From the NCBI GenBank assembly GCA_018666295.1, contig JABIZW010000004.1:1-14986 (forward strand): DNA of 14,986 bases, written 5' to 3'. Below are positions 1 to 6,763 of this stretch, in pieces. A model generated the notes under the pieces. It saw nothing but the letters and a program-made list of their open reading frames with translations. It made no database searches and was not told the DNA's origin. The DNA comes from Halieaceae bacterium. Lineage in GTDB: Bacteria; Pseudomonadota; Gammaproteobacteria; Pseudomonadales; Halieaceae. Numbering within the stretch: position 1 is the first letter of the stretch; each line of letters starts with the position of its first letter. Both the position numbers and the translations under genes were made by a program.

Positions 1-196
1 CAGTATCGACAGTGCTGTTCATCGCAATCGCGTTCCCGGAGGCGTGTTGCCAGACTATAACAGTGAATCAGCGGTTCGAATGTCTCTTTTCTGACGGTTG
101 ATTCGGACTATTTCAGCGCTGCACGGTTTCGAGATACCCTGTGGGCAATTGAGCTGCGCCTGCAGCGCGTCGAACAATAATAAGGGTCTTAATTTT
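1..196. other. Left-edge stretch without a confident gene
   Basis: No complete gene is visible before the transporter. One plus frame stays open from base 2 to a TGA at 92-94 and would encode about 30 residues, so it could be the tail of a gene that starts left of the window, but I do not recognise the peptide. The frame starting at base 3 is also open for about the same length, so neither can be preferred. The remaining bases before 197 probably hold the transporter's leader. AAGGG at 182-186 is the likely ribosome binding site. Confidence 0.4.
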
Positions 197-1531
197 GTGA
201 CTGAACCAACCGCCGGCGCAGTGAATACATCGCCTCATTTGCTCTACTCGAATCGTTATCGCTATTACGTGTTGGGACTGTTAACGCTGGGTTACGTCTT
301 TAACTTTGTCGATCGACAGGTCATGACGATTCTGATTGAGCCCATCAAGACTGAATTCGGTGCAACCGATACTCAGATGGGGTTGTTGTCAGGACTGGCC
401 TTTGCGTTGTTTTACGCGACCCTAGGTATTCCTGTGGCGCGTCTTGCAGATCGGTGGTCACGCAGAAATGTACTCGCTATCTCGATGACAACCTGGAGTG
501 CGGTGACGGCGCTTTGTGCAACCGCTACTGGCTTTTGGCACCTGCTGATCTTGCGCATCGGCGTCGGTGTGGGGGAGGCGGGTGGAACGCCGCCCTCTCA
601 GTCGTTACTGGCGGACTATTTTCCTCCCGAGAAACGTGCATTTGCGCAAGGTGTTTTGGCAACGGCGCCTAACATTGGGATTCTTGTCGGGCTTTTTGGC
701 GGCGCCCTAATCGCAGAGGCGTATGGCTGGCGGTCCGTTTTCTTAGTGTTCGGTATTCCAGGCGTGCTTTTGGCGATCGTCATTCAGTTGACTATCAAAG
801 AGCCACCAAAGGTCATCGCGACACATTCGCGAGTCGACCAGGGATTATTTTCCGCATTGGGGCAGATCTTCAAACTGCCGTCCTTTGCGCACATTATGCT
901 GGGTGTCGGATTCACAGGAATAGCCGGTTACGGACTCGGAGTGTGGTCTCCCAGTTTTTTGGTGAGAGTTCACGGTATGAGTTTGGTGGACGCCGGACTG
1001 TATCTGGGATTGATCGGCGTCTTCGGTGGAGGACTGGGGACGATTTCCAGTGGTCTCTTGGTGGATGCATTGTCGCGACGTGATGCACGGTGGCAGCTCT
1101 GGCTGCCGGCCATTGGAATCTTCATCGCGCTGCCGACGCAACTTGCCTTCTTACTTTGGCCTGTCGAGCACCGGTTGGTTTTGGGTGAGACCATAGACAT
1201 CCCCTTCGCCCTGGTTTTCATGGCGTTATCCGCTGTTTTTGCAAGTTTCTGGATCGCACCGAGCTATGCCGCTGTGCAAAACTTAGTGCCGCAGTATTGG
1301 CGAACACAGGCCTCTGCGCTCATGTTGCTTGCGATTAATTTACTGGGAATGGGCTTAGGCCCCTTGCTGGTGGGTCTTTTAAGCGATGCATTGATCGGAT
1401 ATGGCACTGAATCTGTTCGCTACGCGCTGGCCATAGGGGTGAGCTTTAGTGTCGTGGGTGGAATCGCCTACGTCAGGGGAAGTCGCGCTTACGCTCAGGA
1501 GATTGGTGTCGTGCGAGGCGCGACGCCTTAA
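197..1531 (+). CDS. MFS transporter, spinster-like family
   Basis: This is a polytopic inner-membrane transporter of the major facilitator superfamily; the substrate cannot be read from sequence. From the GTG at 197 it has about 444 residues, normal for a 12-helix MFS protein. The first helix carries the DRQ motif typical of spinster-like members (YVFNFVDRQV). The loop between helices 2 and 3 carries the MFS signature A in the form GIPVARLADRWSRR. A glycine-rich GVGVGEAGGTPPSQSLLADY segment follows, and a conserved GWRSVF sits before helix 6. I chose GTG 197 because AAGGG lies 10 bases upstream and the protein then begins just before helix 1. A TTG at 98 would add 33 residues (including several cysteines) that do not resemble the family. 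It appears monocistronic: the next genes are small and partly on the other strand. MFS assignment is firm; the spinster subfamily is a judgement from motifs. Confidence 0.9.
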   Translation: MTEPTAGAVNTSPHLLYSNRYRYYVLGLLTLGYVFNFVDRQVMTILIEPIKTEFGATDTQMGLLSGLAFALFYATLGIPVARLADRWSRRNVLAISMTTWSAVTALCATATGFWHLLILRIGVGVGEAGGTPPSQSLLADYFPPEKRAFAQGVLATAPNIGILVGLFGGALIAEAYGWRSVFLVFGIPGVLLAIVIQLTIKEPPKVIATHSRVDQGLFSALGQIFKLPSFAHIMLGVGFTGIAGYGLGVWSPSFLVRVHGMSLVDAGLYLGLIGVFGGGLGTISSGLLVDALSRRDARWQLWLPAIGIFIALPTQLAFLLWPVEHRLVLGETIDIPFALVFMALSAVFASFWIAPSYAAVQNLVPQYWRTQASALMLLAINLLGMGLGPLLVGLLSDALIGYGTESVRYALAIGVSFSVVGGIAYVRGSRAYAQEIGVVRGATP

Positions 1532-1667
1532 ATACTGGGTGGAGTGGGAATTGATCCGCAAACAAGCTCAATGTTGAGGACGACAGATCCGTGCGGCCAG
1601 CGGCCACCCCCGTCTATTCAAATAAACTAAGAGCCGAGTCAGTCAGCCGACTTCCTGGGAGTCGAAA

Positions 1668-1811
1668 ATGGGTTTTTTTAGTTGGCACCGCCGGCAAACA
1701 CAGTGGTGGCTTGATCAATTTGGCATGTCGCCTTACGCAGGACTTTGGTTTGCTTACGTCAAAGGTATTGCGACGGCGTTGATCGGAGTGTGGTTGCTCG
1801 AGGGCTTGTGA
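1668..1811 (+). CDS. Small Trp-rich membrane protein, 47 aa, unknown function
   Basis: A short reading frame runs from ATG 1668 to TGA 1811 with a good ribosome binding site (GGGAG at 1657-1661, six bases before the start). The peptide begins MGFFSWHRRQ, contains five tryptophans (residues 6, 13, 14, 27 and 42) and ends in a hydrophobic stretch from about residue 24 to 47, broken only by Lys32. This suggests a single C-terminal membrane helix with a basic, aromatic N-terminus. It lies alone between the transporter and a convergent gene and stops 12 bases before a hairpin. I do not recognise the family. It could be a chance ORF, but the start signal and the amphipathic-then-hydrophobic composition favour a real gene over the competing 63-codon frame across the same bases. 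Confidence 0.5.
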   Translation: MGFFSWHRRQTQWWLDQFGMSPYAGLWFAYVKGIATALIGVWLLEGL

Positions 1812-1822
1812 GTACTGTGAAA

Positions 1823-1843
1823 GCCCAGAGCGACGCTCCGGGC
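1823..1843 (-). terminator. Hairpin between convergent small genes, possible terminator
   Basis: Two nine-base arms (1823-1831 and 1835-1843) pair with a single A-C mismatch around a three-base loop, GAC. On the minus strand the hairpin begins 17 bases after the stop of the 110-residue membrane protein and is followed by only three U residues (TTTCAC). The run of eight As at 1848-1855 lies on the far side, so it does not give a plus-strand U tract. It is best read as a weak or Rho-assisted terminator for the minus-strand gene, which may also slow transcription of the small plus-strand ORF. Confidence 0.45.
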
Positions 1844-1859
1844 CTGTAAAAAAAAGTCG

Positions 1860-2192
1860 TTAGTCGCCTGAAGGCATGACTGCGTCTTTGACTGCCAGTA
1901 AGAAGTTAGCAACGACCATGCCGGCGATCATGATAGCGATGTTGTCAATGATCGCGTTAATTGGTGCACCAACCGCAGGTATAACATCGAGTGAGTTGGC
2001 GAGGGTAGGCATGGCTACTGCAGCCACCGTGTATGCCATCCGACTGGCCGCATCGGCCATTGGACTCATGAAGCCACTGACCAGTCCCAATGCCACGAGA
2101 ATTAGTGCTGAGTAAGCAGCAACTTGACCGACAAAGACGGCAGCAATTGCAACGACAACACCCAAGGCTGTTAAAATTTGGTTCGTATTCAT
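1860..2192 (-). CDS. Small hydrophobic membrane protein, 110 aa, unknown function
   Basis: The protein is Ala/Val/Ile-rich with few charged residues. Candidate membrane helices lie near residues 6-22, 26-43 and 82-104, with a weaker one around 52-66. The amphipathic middle contains Met-Ala-Asp and Asp-Val-Ile-Pro segments, and the tail is short (AVMPSGD). I start it at the ATG at 2192 because an AAGGA element lies about nine bases upstream. A longer frame from 2264 would add 24 hydrophilic residues with no ribosome binding site and is unlikely. No signal peptidase site or known motif is evident. The hairpin at 1823-1843 follows the stop. It is preceded by the cysteine-pair gene on the same strand with a gap of about 158 bases, so the two may or may not be one transcript. 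Function is not assignable. Confidence 0.72.
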   Translation of the reverse strand: MNTNQILTALGVVVAIAAVFVGQVAAYSALILVALGLVSGFMSPMADAASRMAYTVAAVAMPTLANSLDVIPAVGAPINAIIDNIAIMIAGMVVANFLLAVKDAVMPSGD

Positions 2193-2350
2193 AGTTATTA
2201 TCCTTATTGTGACTAAGTTTTTACTGCGCTCACCCTGCACCAGTACGACCGACCCTTCAGGCACAACAGGTTAGACAGCCCCCTCAGACTATCAATAAGT
2301 GGCGCAAATAAGGATGGTTTAACGAAAAAAAGTCTAATTTGTCGCATTTC
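2193..2350 (-). promoter_or_regulatory. Probable leader/promoter region of the 110-aa gene
   Basis: This non-coding gap of about 158 bases is AT-rich at its upstream end (2320-2342). Read on the minus strand it contains a TTGATA hexamer (2291-2296), a fair -35 match. The paired -10 candidate, TAACCT after 16 bases, matches only three consensus positions. The Shine-Dalgarno for the gene (AAGGA) lies at its downstream end. I see no riboswitch or terminator structure. The promoter call is tentative. Confidence 0.25.
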
Positions 2351-2545
2351 TCAAGGTCGTCGCTTCGTGGCTTTCCATGTGCCACCGTACTGATAATGCG
2401 TTGCAGCTTCTCTTTTAAGGCGCATCAAACAAGGCTCGCATCTAAATTCCCAAGGGTCAGCTTTAGCACCGCGACAACGGTATAAAGTGTCTGACAGGGA
2501 CTGGCAGCTCGAGCAGGCTTTTAGCTTTAGCACCTTCTTAGTCAC
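2351..2545 (-). CDS. Small cysteine-pair (zinc-ribbon-like) protein, 64 aa
   Basis: This short basic protein has two CxxC pairs, Cys11/Cys14 and Cys36/Cys39, separated by 21 residues, plus a lone Cys24. The spacing fits a small zinc-binding knuckle or ribbon. The second pair sits in WEFRCEPCL, followed by a Lys/Arg-rich helix-like segment (MRLKREAATH) and a basic tail ending KRRP, which suggests nucleic-acid or ribosome contact, though that is only inference. The start is a GTG at 2545 with AAGGA six bases upstream, a strong signal. It is divergent from lipA, whose coding region begins 193 bases away. No family was recognised. The regular cysteine pattern and the strong ribosome binding site make it likely to be real. 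Confidence 0.68.
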   Translation of the reverse strand: MTKKVLKLKACSSCQSLSDTLYRCRGAKADPWEFRCEPCLMRLKREAATHYQYGGTWKATKRRP

Positions 2546-2738
2546 CGCAATTCCTTTACTGTCGTGCGAATTTAGTCTCAGCGATGCTGACGCTGACTGT
2601 GTGCTTATTCTCTGATCGCCATTGTCAGGGCGAAGCTGACGATGATTTTACGTCTTGCACACGTTCAAATGTGCTCAGCTTCACGTCTTTCGGCGGTGCC
2701 ATGCTGCGGAGTTGGTGTAATATAAGCAATAGGGCTCG
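2546..2738. promoter_or_regulatory. Divergent intergenic region upstream of lipA
   Basis: The 193-base gap between the divergent cysteine-pair gene and lipA must supply promoters in both directions. On the plus strand, TAATAT (2718-2723) overlaps TATAAG (2721-2726), a good -10 candidate. No clear -35 stands at the proper distance. A start of transcription near 2730-2733 would leave only a few bases before the ATG at 2739, which would favour initiation at the ATG at 2781 instead. No operator palindrome is obvious. Confidence 0.3.
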
Positions 2739-3782
2739 ATGAAAGTCGGGGACGTGCTTAAGTTGCGAGAAACGCCCAACATGGTTGATAAAACGGACGC
2801 CCATATTATTCCCGTCGTAAACGTAGGCAGTGGCGAAAAATTTGTCACGGCTTCGGGTGTACATGCGATTAAAGACGGTATTAAGTCGGCTAAAGAGACA
2901 GCGCCGCGCGCGAAAAAGCCAGACTTCCTTCGAATGAGAGTCCGCCACTCGCCCAAGTATGAGTCGGTGAAGGACATCGTAAAGCAGCATCGCCTAGCCA
3001 CGGTCTGTGAAGAAGCAAAATGCCCCAACATCAGTGAGTGTTGGAGTGCAGGGACAGCCACGATCATGCTCATGGGCGACGTGTGTACCCGCGCCTGCCG
3101 ATTCTGCTCAGTGAATACCGGAAATCCAAAGGGGTGGCTCGACGCAGAGGAGCCTGTTAACACAGCTAAAGCCGTGGCATTAATGGGGTTGACTTACGTG
3201 GTGCTGACCTCAGTCAATCGGGACGATTTGCCGGATGGTGGAGCGGGTCATTACGCGCAAACAGTGACGGAGGTAAAGCGACTGAATCCGCAGACGGGTG
3301 TCGAGGCCTTGACGCCCGATTTTTTGGGGCTCGAGTCGGCGATTGATGTGCTACTGGCGTCGGGTATCGATGTTTTTGCCCAAAATATAGAAACGGTTAA
3401 GCGCCTTACTCATCCGGTACGAGACCCGCGAGCAGGCTACCAACAAACACTCAACGTATTGAAGTACGCAGCCGCGTCATCAGACGTTATTACGAAAACA
3501 TCGTTGATGCTTGGGCTTGGGGAAACCGACGATGAACTTCTGAGTTGCATGGACGATTTACGTGACGCCGACGTTGATGTGCTTACGCTGGGTCAATATT
3601 TGCAACCCACGCCGAACCATTTGCCGGTTGCGCGCTTTGTTACCCCTGAAGACTTTGAGCGATATCGCGAGTACGGGCTTGCAAAGGGTTTTAAAGAAGT
3701 GGTGTCCGGCGTCTTTGTGCGGTCGAGCTACCGTGCCGAAAGAGTTCTGGAATTTAATAATGTTGGTTTGCAAGCGCCTTAG
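2739..3782 (+). CDS. lipA: Lipoyl synthase (mitochondrial-like type)
   Basis: This radical SAM enzyme inserts two sulfurs into protein-bound octanoyl groups to make lipoate on 2-oxoacid dehydrogenases and the glycine cleavage H protein. The auxiliary [4Fe-4S] cysteines are Cys90, Cys95 and Cys101 (CEEAKCPNISECW). The SAM-cluster cysteines are Cys116, Cys120 and Cys123 (CTRACRFCSV). The C-terminal RSSYRAE, whose serine ligates the auxiliary cluster, is at 328-334. The core reads ATIMLMGDVCTR, YVVLTSVNRDDLPDGG and FAQNIETVKRLTHPVRDPRA, closer to mitochondrial and plant lipoyl synthases as I recall them than to E. coli LipA. At 347 residues it is slightly long. The start is uncertain: ATG 2739 has AGGG only four bases away, and ATG 2781 would give 333 residues. 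No lipB is adjacent, which is unusual. It heads a tight rightward gene run. Confidence 0.96.
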   Translation: MKVGDVLKLRETPNMVDKTDAHIIPVVNVGSGEKFVTASGVHAIKDGIKSAKETAPRAKKPDFLRMRVRHSPKYESVKDIVKQHRLATVCEEAKCPNISECWSAGTATIMLMGDVCTRACRFCSVNTGNPKGWLDAEEPVNTAKAVALMGLTYVVLTSVNRDDLPDGGAGHYAQTVTEVKRLNPQTGVEALTPDFLGLESAIDVLLASGIDVFAQNIETVKRLTHPVRDPRAGYQQTLNVLKYAAASSDVITKTSLMLGLGETDDELLSCMDDLRDADVDVLTLGQYLQPTPNHLPVARFVTPEDFERYREYGLAKGFKEVVSGVFVRSSYRAERVLEFNNVGLQAP

Positions 3783-3791
3783 GAGTCTGGC

Positions 3792-4964
3792 TTGAGTCAG
3801 CACAAGCTTCTCTACATCACTTCGGTGTGCCCGCATCGGGAGGATCAGGTGTTGCGCGCTCCCACGCAAGCGCTACTGAGTGCGCTTTCTCGAGACTTCG
3901 ACATCTCGCTGGCGGTCGTTGGACCTGTGAGTCAAACGACGCTTAATGAACTTCGAGTTAAGCTAGGGATCACGAGGGTAACAGGCGGCTTCGAGCGCGG
4001 TTTGGAAGAGCGAGCGGTGGGCGGCGCGCTAAAGTCTGTCTATGAGTCGAGTGGTCTTGAGCCTTACGTCAACGGTCGACTAAAGGCGGCCATTCAGCGT
4101 CGGGCTGCCGACTTTGAATCGGTGGTGATCGACAGTTTAGAGGCAACGCCCTATACGCCCCTCGGGATTCCGGGGAAAACGATTTACTTCGCGCAGGAAA
4201 TAGCCTCTGACGCGGATGGAATTGGACGCGGCTTTTTGGGTGGGCGACGCATTAAGCGTGTCAAAGAGTTGGAATTCGACGCCCTGTCACGTTGTGACCG
4301 GGTATTCTCAGTACCGTCGACAGCAACCCAAGTATTAGCCTTGGGTTTACCGCTTGGTAAGTTGCTCGACGAGACAACACAGCCCAGTGCAGCAAGGCCG
4401 ACGATCTCGGTTGCTGAGTTTTCAGCAACGCGAATGCGGATTGGCTATGTTGGCTATTTGGGTAATGAACAAAATGTGGCCAGTGTCACATGGTTTCTCG
4501 ACAACGTTTGGAATGCCATTAGAGACTCGGTCCCGGGCCTTGAGTTCCACGTGATAGGCCAAGACGCGAGTGACGCCCTGGTACAAAAGCTGACTGATTA
4601 TGGTGATATTTTTTTGCACCGCGATAATCGCGACACGAAGCTTGCCGAGCTTGGACTTCGCGTCATGATCGAACCGCTGCTCCACGAGACCCATAGGGAG
4701 GCCAAGCTGGTGAACGCGTTGGCACGCGGTATTCCGGTTGCGACAACACGCGAGGGGCTCTCAAGAGCGCGATTGGAAGCGGGTGATGCTGTATCCGTCG
4801 CTGACAGTTCGCCCCACATGGTGCTTAATTTAAGACGGTTACTGTCGGAAGCGACCCTTTGGCAGGCATTAAACGAAAGGTCACAAAGAATCGGATCGTC
4901 ACTTTTGCCGTATCATGAGGTATCGCATTCAATGCGCCGATTGTTAAAGCACATTGAATCCTAA
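3792..4964 (+). CDS. Glycosyltransferase, GT4-like (GT-B fold)
   Basis: This 390-residue protein looks like a family-4 (GT-B) glycosyltransferase that would transfer a sugar from a nucleotide donor; acceptor and donor are unknown. The N-terminal half opens with a beta-strand start (KLLYITSVCPHREDQ) and an early APTQALLSAL helix. The C-terminal donor domain contains GYVGYLGNEQNVASVTWFL (219-236), then PGLEFHVIG (248-256), then IEPLLHETHREAKLVNALARG (293-313) followed by IPVATTREGL, the order expected in GT4 enzymes. No signal peptide or membrane helix is seen, so it should be cytosolic or peripheral. The start is a TTG with AGGAG six bases upstream; that ribosome binding site overlaps the lipA stop, so translation is probably coupled. 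Its position between lipA and nadK is unexpected, since it has no obvious metabolic tie to either. Fold class is likely; substrate is open. Confidence 0.82.
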   Translation: MSQHKLLYITSVCPHREDQVLRAPTQALLSALSRDFDISLAVVGPVSQTTLNELRVKLGITRVTGGFERGLEERAVGGALKSVYESSGLEPYVNGRLKAAIQRRAADFESVVIDSLEATPYTPLGIPGKTIYFAQEIASDADGIGRGFLGGRRIKRVKELEFDALSRCDRVFSVPSTATQVLALGLPLGKLLDETTQPSAARPTISVAEFSATRMRIGYVGYLGNEQNVASVTWFLDNVWNAIRDSVPGLEFHVIGQDASDALVQKLTDYGDIFLHRDNRDTKLAELGLRVMIEPLLHETHREAKLVNALARGIPVATTREGLSRARLEAGDAVSVADSSPHMVLNLRRLLSEATLWQALNERSQRIGSSLLPYHEVSHSMRRLLKHIES

Positions 4965-4991
4965 TTCGACAGCGAGATGAGATGACAAGTC

Positions 4992-5876
4992 GTGAGTGAG
5001 TTTCAAAGAGTTGGACTGCTGGGGCGCCGAGAGCATCCAGGCGTGACCCACGTGGTTTCCGAGCTTCTCGATCTCTTGGACGGACGTGGCATTGATGTGG
5101 TCTTGGAAGATCGTCTGGCGACGCTTGCGCACTTTGAGACGCGCGCAATGCAGCCCAGAGACGCGATTGGTGCCAATGTTGACTTGGCCGTGGTTATTGG
5201 CGGTGACGGCAGCTTGCTCAGCGCGGCGAGAACCTTGGTCAAACATGACTGTCCAGTCATTGGAATAAATCGTGGGCGTCTTGGCTTTTTGACCGATGTG
5301 AGTCCTGACGACGGTCTCGTGACGCACGTCAGCAGTGTTCTAGATGGGCACTATACGACCGATAAGCGTTTTCTGCTGGACGTTGAGGTTCATGGTCCTC
5401 AAGGTTTGACCGGGCAGGCGGAGGCACTGAACGATGTTGTCGTCAACTCAGGTACGTCAGCGCAAATGATCGAGTTTCAGCTTCACGTTGATGATGAGTT
5501 TGTTTATCGCATGAACGCTGACGGCTTGATTATTTCAACGCCCACCGGTTCGACCGCCTATTCGATGTCCGCTGGGGGGCCCATCATGACGCCCGACTTG
5601 GATGCTGTGGTGTTGGTGCCTATGTTTCCGCACTCGCTAACCAGTCGCCCGATGGTGATTCACGGGAATAGCGAAATCCGAATTGACACGCTCGAGCGGA
5701 ATAAGAATAACCCGCTAGTGACCTGCGACGGCCAAGTCTCGTTGACATTGAGTCCGGGTGACTCGGTGGCAGTCAGGAAAAAGGAGCGGGCACTGCGACT
5801 GCTTCATCCGCCCGGCCATAGCTTTTATGCGAGTTGCCGCGACAAGTTAAGGTGGTCTGATGCACTCACGCCCTAA
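4992..5876 (+). CDS. nadK: NAD kinase
   Basis: The enzyme phosphorylates NAD to NADP using ATP in the cytosol. The 294-residue length matches the bacterial family. Signature GGDG is at 70-73 (VVIGGDGSLLSAARTL), INRGRLGFLTD at 92-102, the NAD-binding LNDVVV segment at 146-151 (aspartate where many members have glutamate), and DGLIISTPTGSTAYS at 177-191, followed by GGPIMTPDLDAVVLVPMFPH. The start is a GTG at 4992 with only a weak purine-rich stretch upstream (GAGATGAGATG). It starts 27 bases after the glycosyltransferase stop and overlaps the rhomboid gene by 17 bases. In pseudomonads, as I recall, nadK is likewise followed by a rhomboid gene, a DUF1315 gene, a DUF2797 gene and pepN. Nothing is missing from the active site. 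Confidence 0.97.
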   Translation: MSEFQRVGLLGRREHPGVTHVVSELLDLLDGRGIDVVLEDRLATLAHFETRAMQPRDAIGANVDLAVVIGGDGSLLSAARTLVKHDCPVIGINRGRLGFLTDVSPDDGLVTHVSSVLDGHYTTDKRFLLDVEVHGPQGLTGQAEALNDVVVNSGTSAQMIEFQLHVDDEFVYRMNADGLIISTPTGSTAYSMSAGGPIMTPDLDAVVLVPMFPHSLTSRPMVIHGNSEIRIDTLERNKNNPLVTCDGQVSLTLSPGDSVAVRKKERALRLLHPPGHSFYASCRDKLRWSDALTP

Positions 5877-6492
5877 TGCTAGGGTTCACTGGCGTCAGGC
5901 ACCGGTCACACTTTTCATTCTCGCAATGGCGGGACTTGTTTTTGCATTAATGGCGACGCTCGGCGACGCCGTGATTCTTGACTGGTTTGCATTTCACAAA
6001 GTTGAATTTAACGGACTTCGATTTGAGCTTGTCGATCCCGGCGCCCAGTACTGGCGATACGTCAGTCCTGCGCTTGTGCATTTTGGCTTGATGCACATTG
6101 TGTTTAATGCCCTGTGGATATGGGAATTCGGCAGTCGGCTCGAGCTCAGCCTGGGAAGTGTATTTTCGCTCAATTTGTTTTTAGCGGGCGCCGTCGGCGG
6201 TAATGTTCTTCAAAGTTGGTGGGCCGGACCTTCGATTTTTGGCGGACTTTCGGGCGTTGTTTACGCGTACATGGGGTGTTTGTGGGTGTTGCATCGAATG
6301 CGGCCCGGCCTTGTTGATATTCCACTGCCCTCCGTATTCACGTTTATGTGGATTTGGCTTTTTATTGGCTTCACCGGCGTGCTCAAAGTAGTCGGTCTTG
6401 GATCCATTGCTAATGGTGCTCATCTAGGCGGTTTGTTGGTGGGTATTATCACTGGCGCCATCATTGCCGGAATCACCCGGAAGCAGGACTAA
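5860..6492 (+). CDS. Rhomboid family intramembrane serine protease
   Basis: This 210-residue integral membrane protein has about six helices. It should cleave single-pass membrane proteins within the bilayer. The catalytic serine is Ser131 in GGLSGVVYAYMG (the rhomboid GxSG motif). The catalytic histidine is His188 in NGAHLGGLLVG. The oxyanion and structural HxxxN pair is His79 and Asn83 in GLMHIVFNALWIWEFG. Length and layout match the core GlpG-type fold without the cytosolic N-terminal domain; a short basic N-terminus precedes helix 1. The ATG at 5860 overlaps the end of nadK by 17 bases and has AAGGTGG just upstream, inside nadK. The next gene starts three bases after its stop. All catalytic residues are present, so it should be active; substrates are unknown. 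Confidence 0.93.
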   Translation: MHSRPNARVHWRQAPVTLFILAMAGLVFALMATLGDAVILDWFAFHKVEFNGLRFELVDPGAQYWRYVSPALVHFGLMHIVFNALWIWEFGSRLELSLGSVFSLNLFLAGAVGGNVLQSWWAGPSIFGGLSGVVYAYMGCLWVLHRMRPGLVDIPLPSVFTFMWIWLFIGFTGVLKVVGLGSIANGAHLGGLLVGIITGAIIAGITRKQD

Positions 6493-6495
6493 CGT

Positions 6496-6747
6496 ATGTC
6501 AGAAAGTTATGAAGACGCCATTGTGGCGATGCCGCGAGAGGTCTATGACCGCATGGTAGACGCCTTGTCGTTGGGTAAATGGCCAGATGGGCGATCGATC
6601 ACCGACGCGCAACGTGTTGATACTATGAATGCCGTGATCTTATGGGGCCAGCACCACCTGCCTGAGGATCAACGGATAGGGTTTATCGATAAGGGATCAA
6701 AGGCGGACAGTCTGTGTGACGATCCGGTTCCTATTAAATGGCAGTGA
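6496..6747 (+). CDS. DUF1315 (YeaC-like) small protein
   Basis: This 83-residue protein matches the DUF1315/YeaC family of gammaproteobacteria, whose function is unknown. The family hallmark is visible: MPREVYDRMVDALSLGKWPDG, followed by TDAQR and a helix ending in LWGQHHLPEDQRIGFID. It is acidic, lacks membrane segments and has one cysteine. The ATG follows the rhomboid stop by three bases with AGGA eight bases upstream, inside the rhomboid gene's end. The tight spacing suggests co-translation with its neighbours. The preserved position beside nadK, DUF2797 and pepN suggests a housekeeping role, but none has been shown to my knowledge. Confidence 0.88.
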   Translation: MSESYEDAIVAMPREVYDRMVDALSLGKWPDGRSITDAQRVDTMNAVILWGQHHLPEDQRIGFIDKGSKADSLCDDPVPIKWQ

Positions 6748-6763
6748 GGAGTGACGTAGGTCA

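Noticed and set aside
98..196. N-terminal extension of the transporter from a TTG at 98
   Set aside because: The added 33 residues are Cys-rich and unlike MFS N-termini; GTG 197 has a better ribosome binding site.
1508..1524. Seven-base stem at the end of the transporter gene
   Set aside because: It lies inside the coding end, includes a G-U pair and has no T tract after it, so it is not a convincing terminator.
1591..1782. 63-codon plus-strand frame across the small-gene zone
   Set aside because: It has no convincing ribosome binding site, and the overlapping 47-codon frame has a better start signal and membrane-like composition.
2625..3163. Minus-strand frames of 121 and 160 codons opposite the lipA start
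   Set aside because: They are antisense to a firmly identified gene, and the peptides have no recognisable features.
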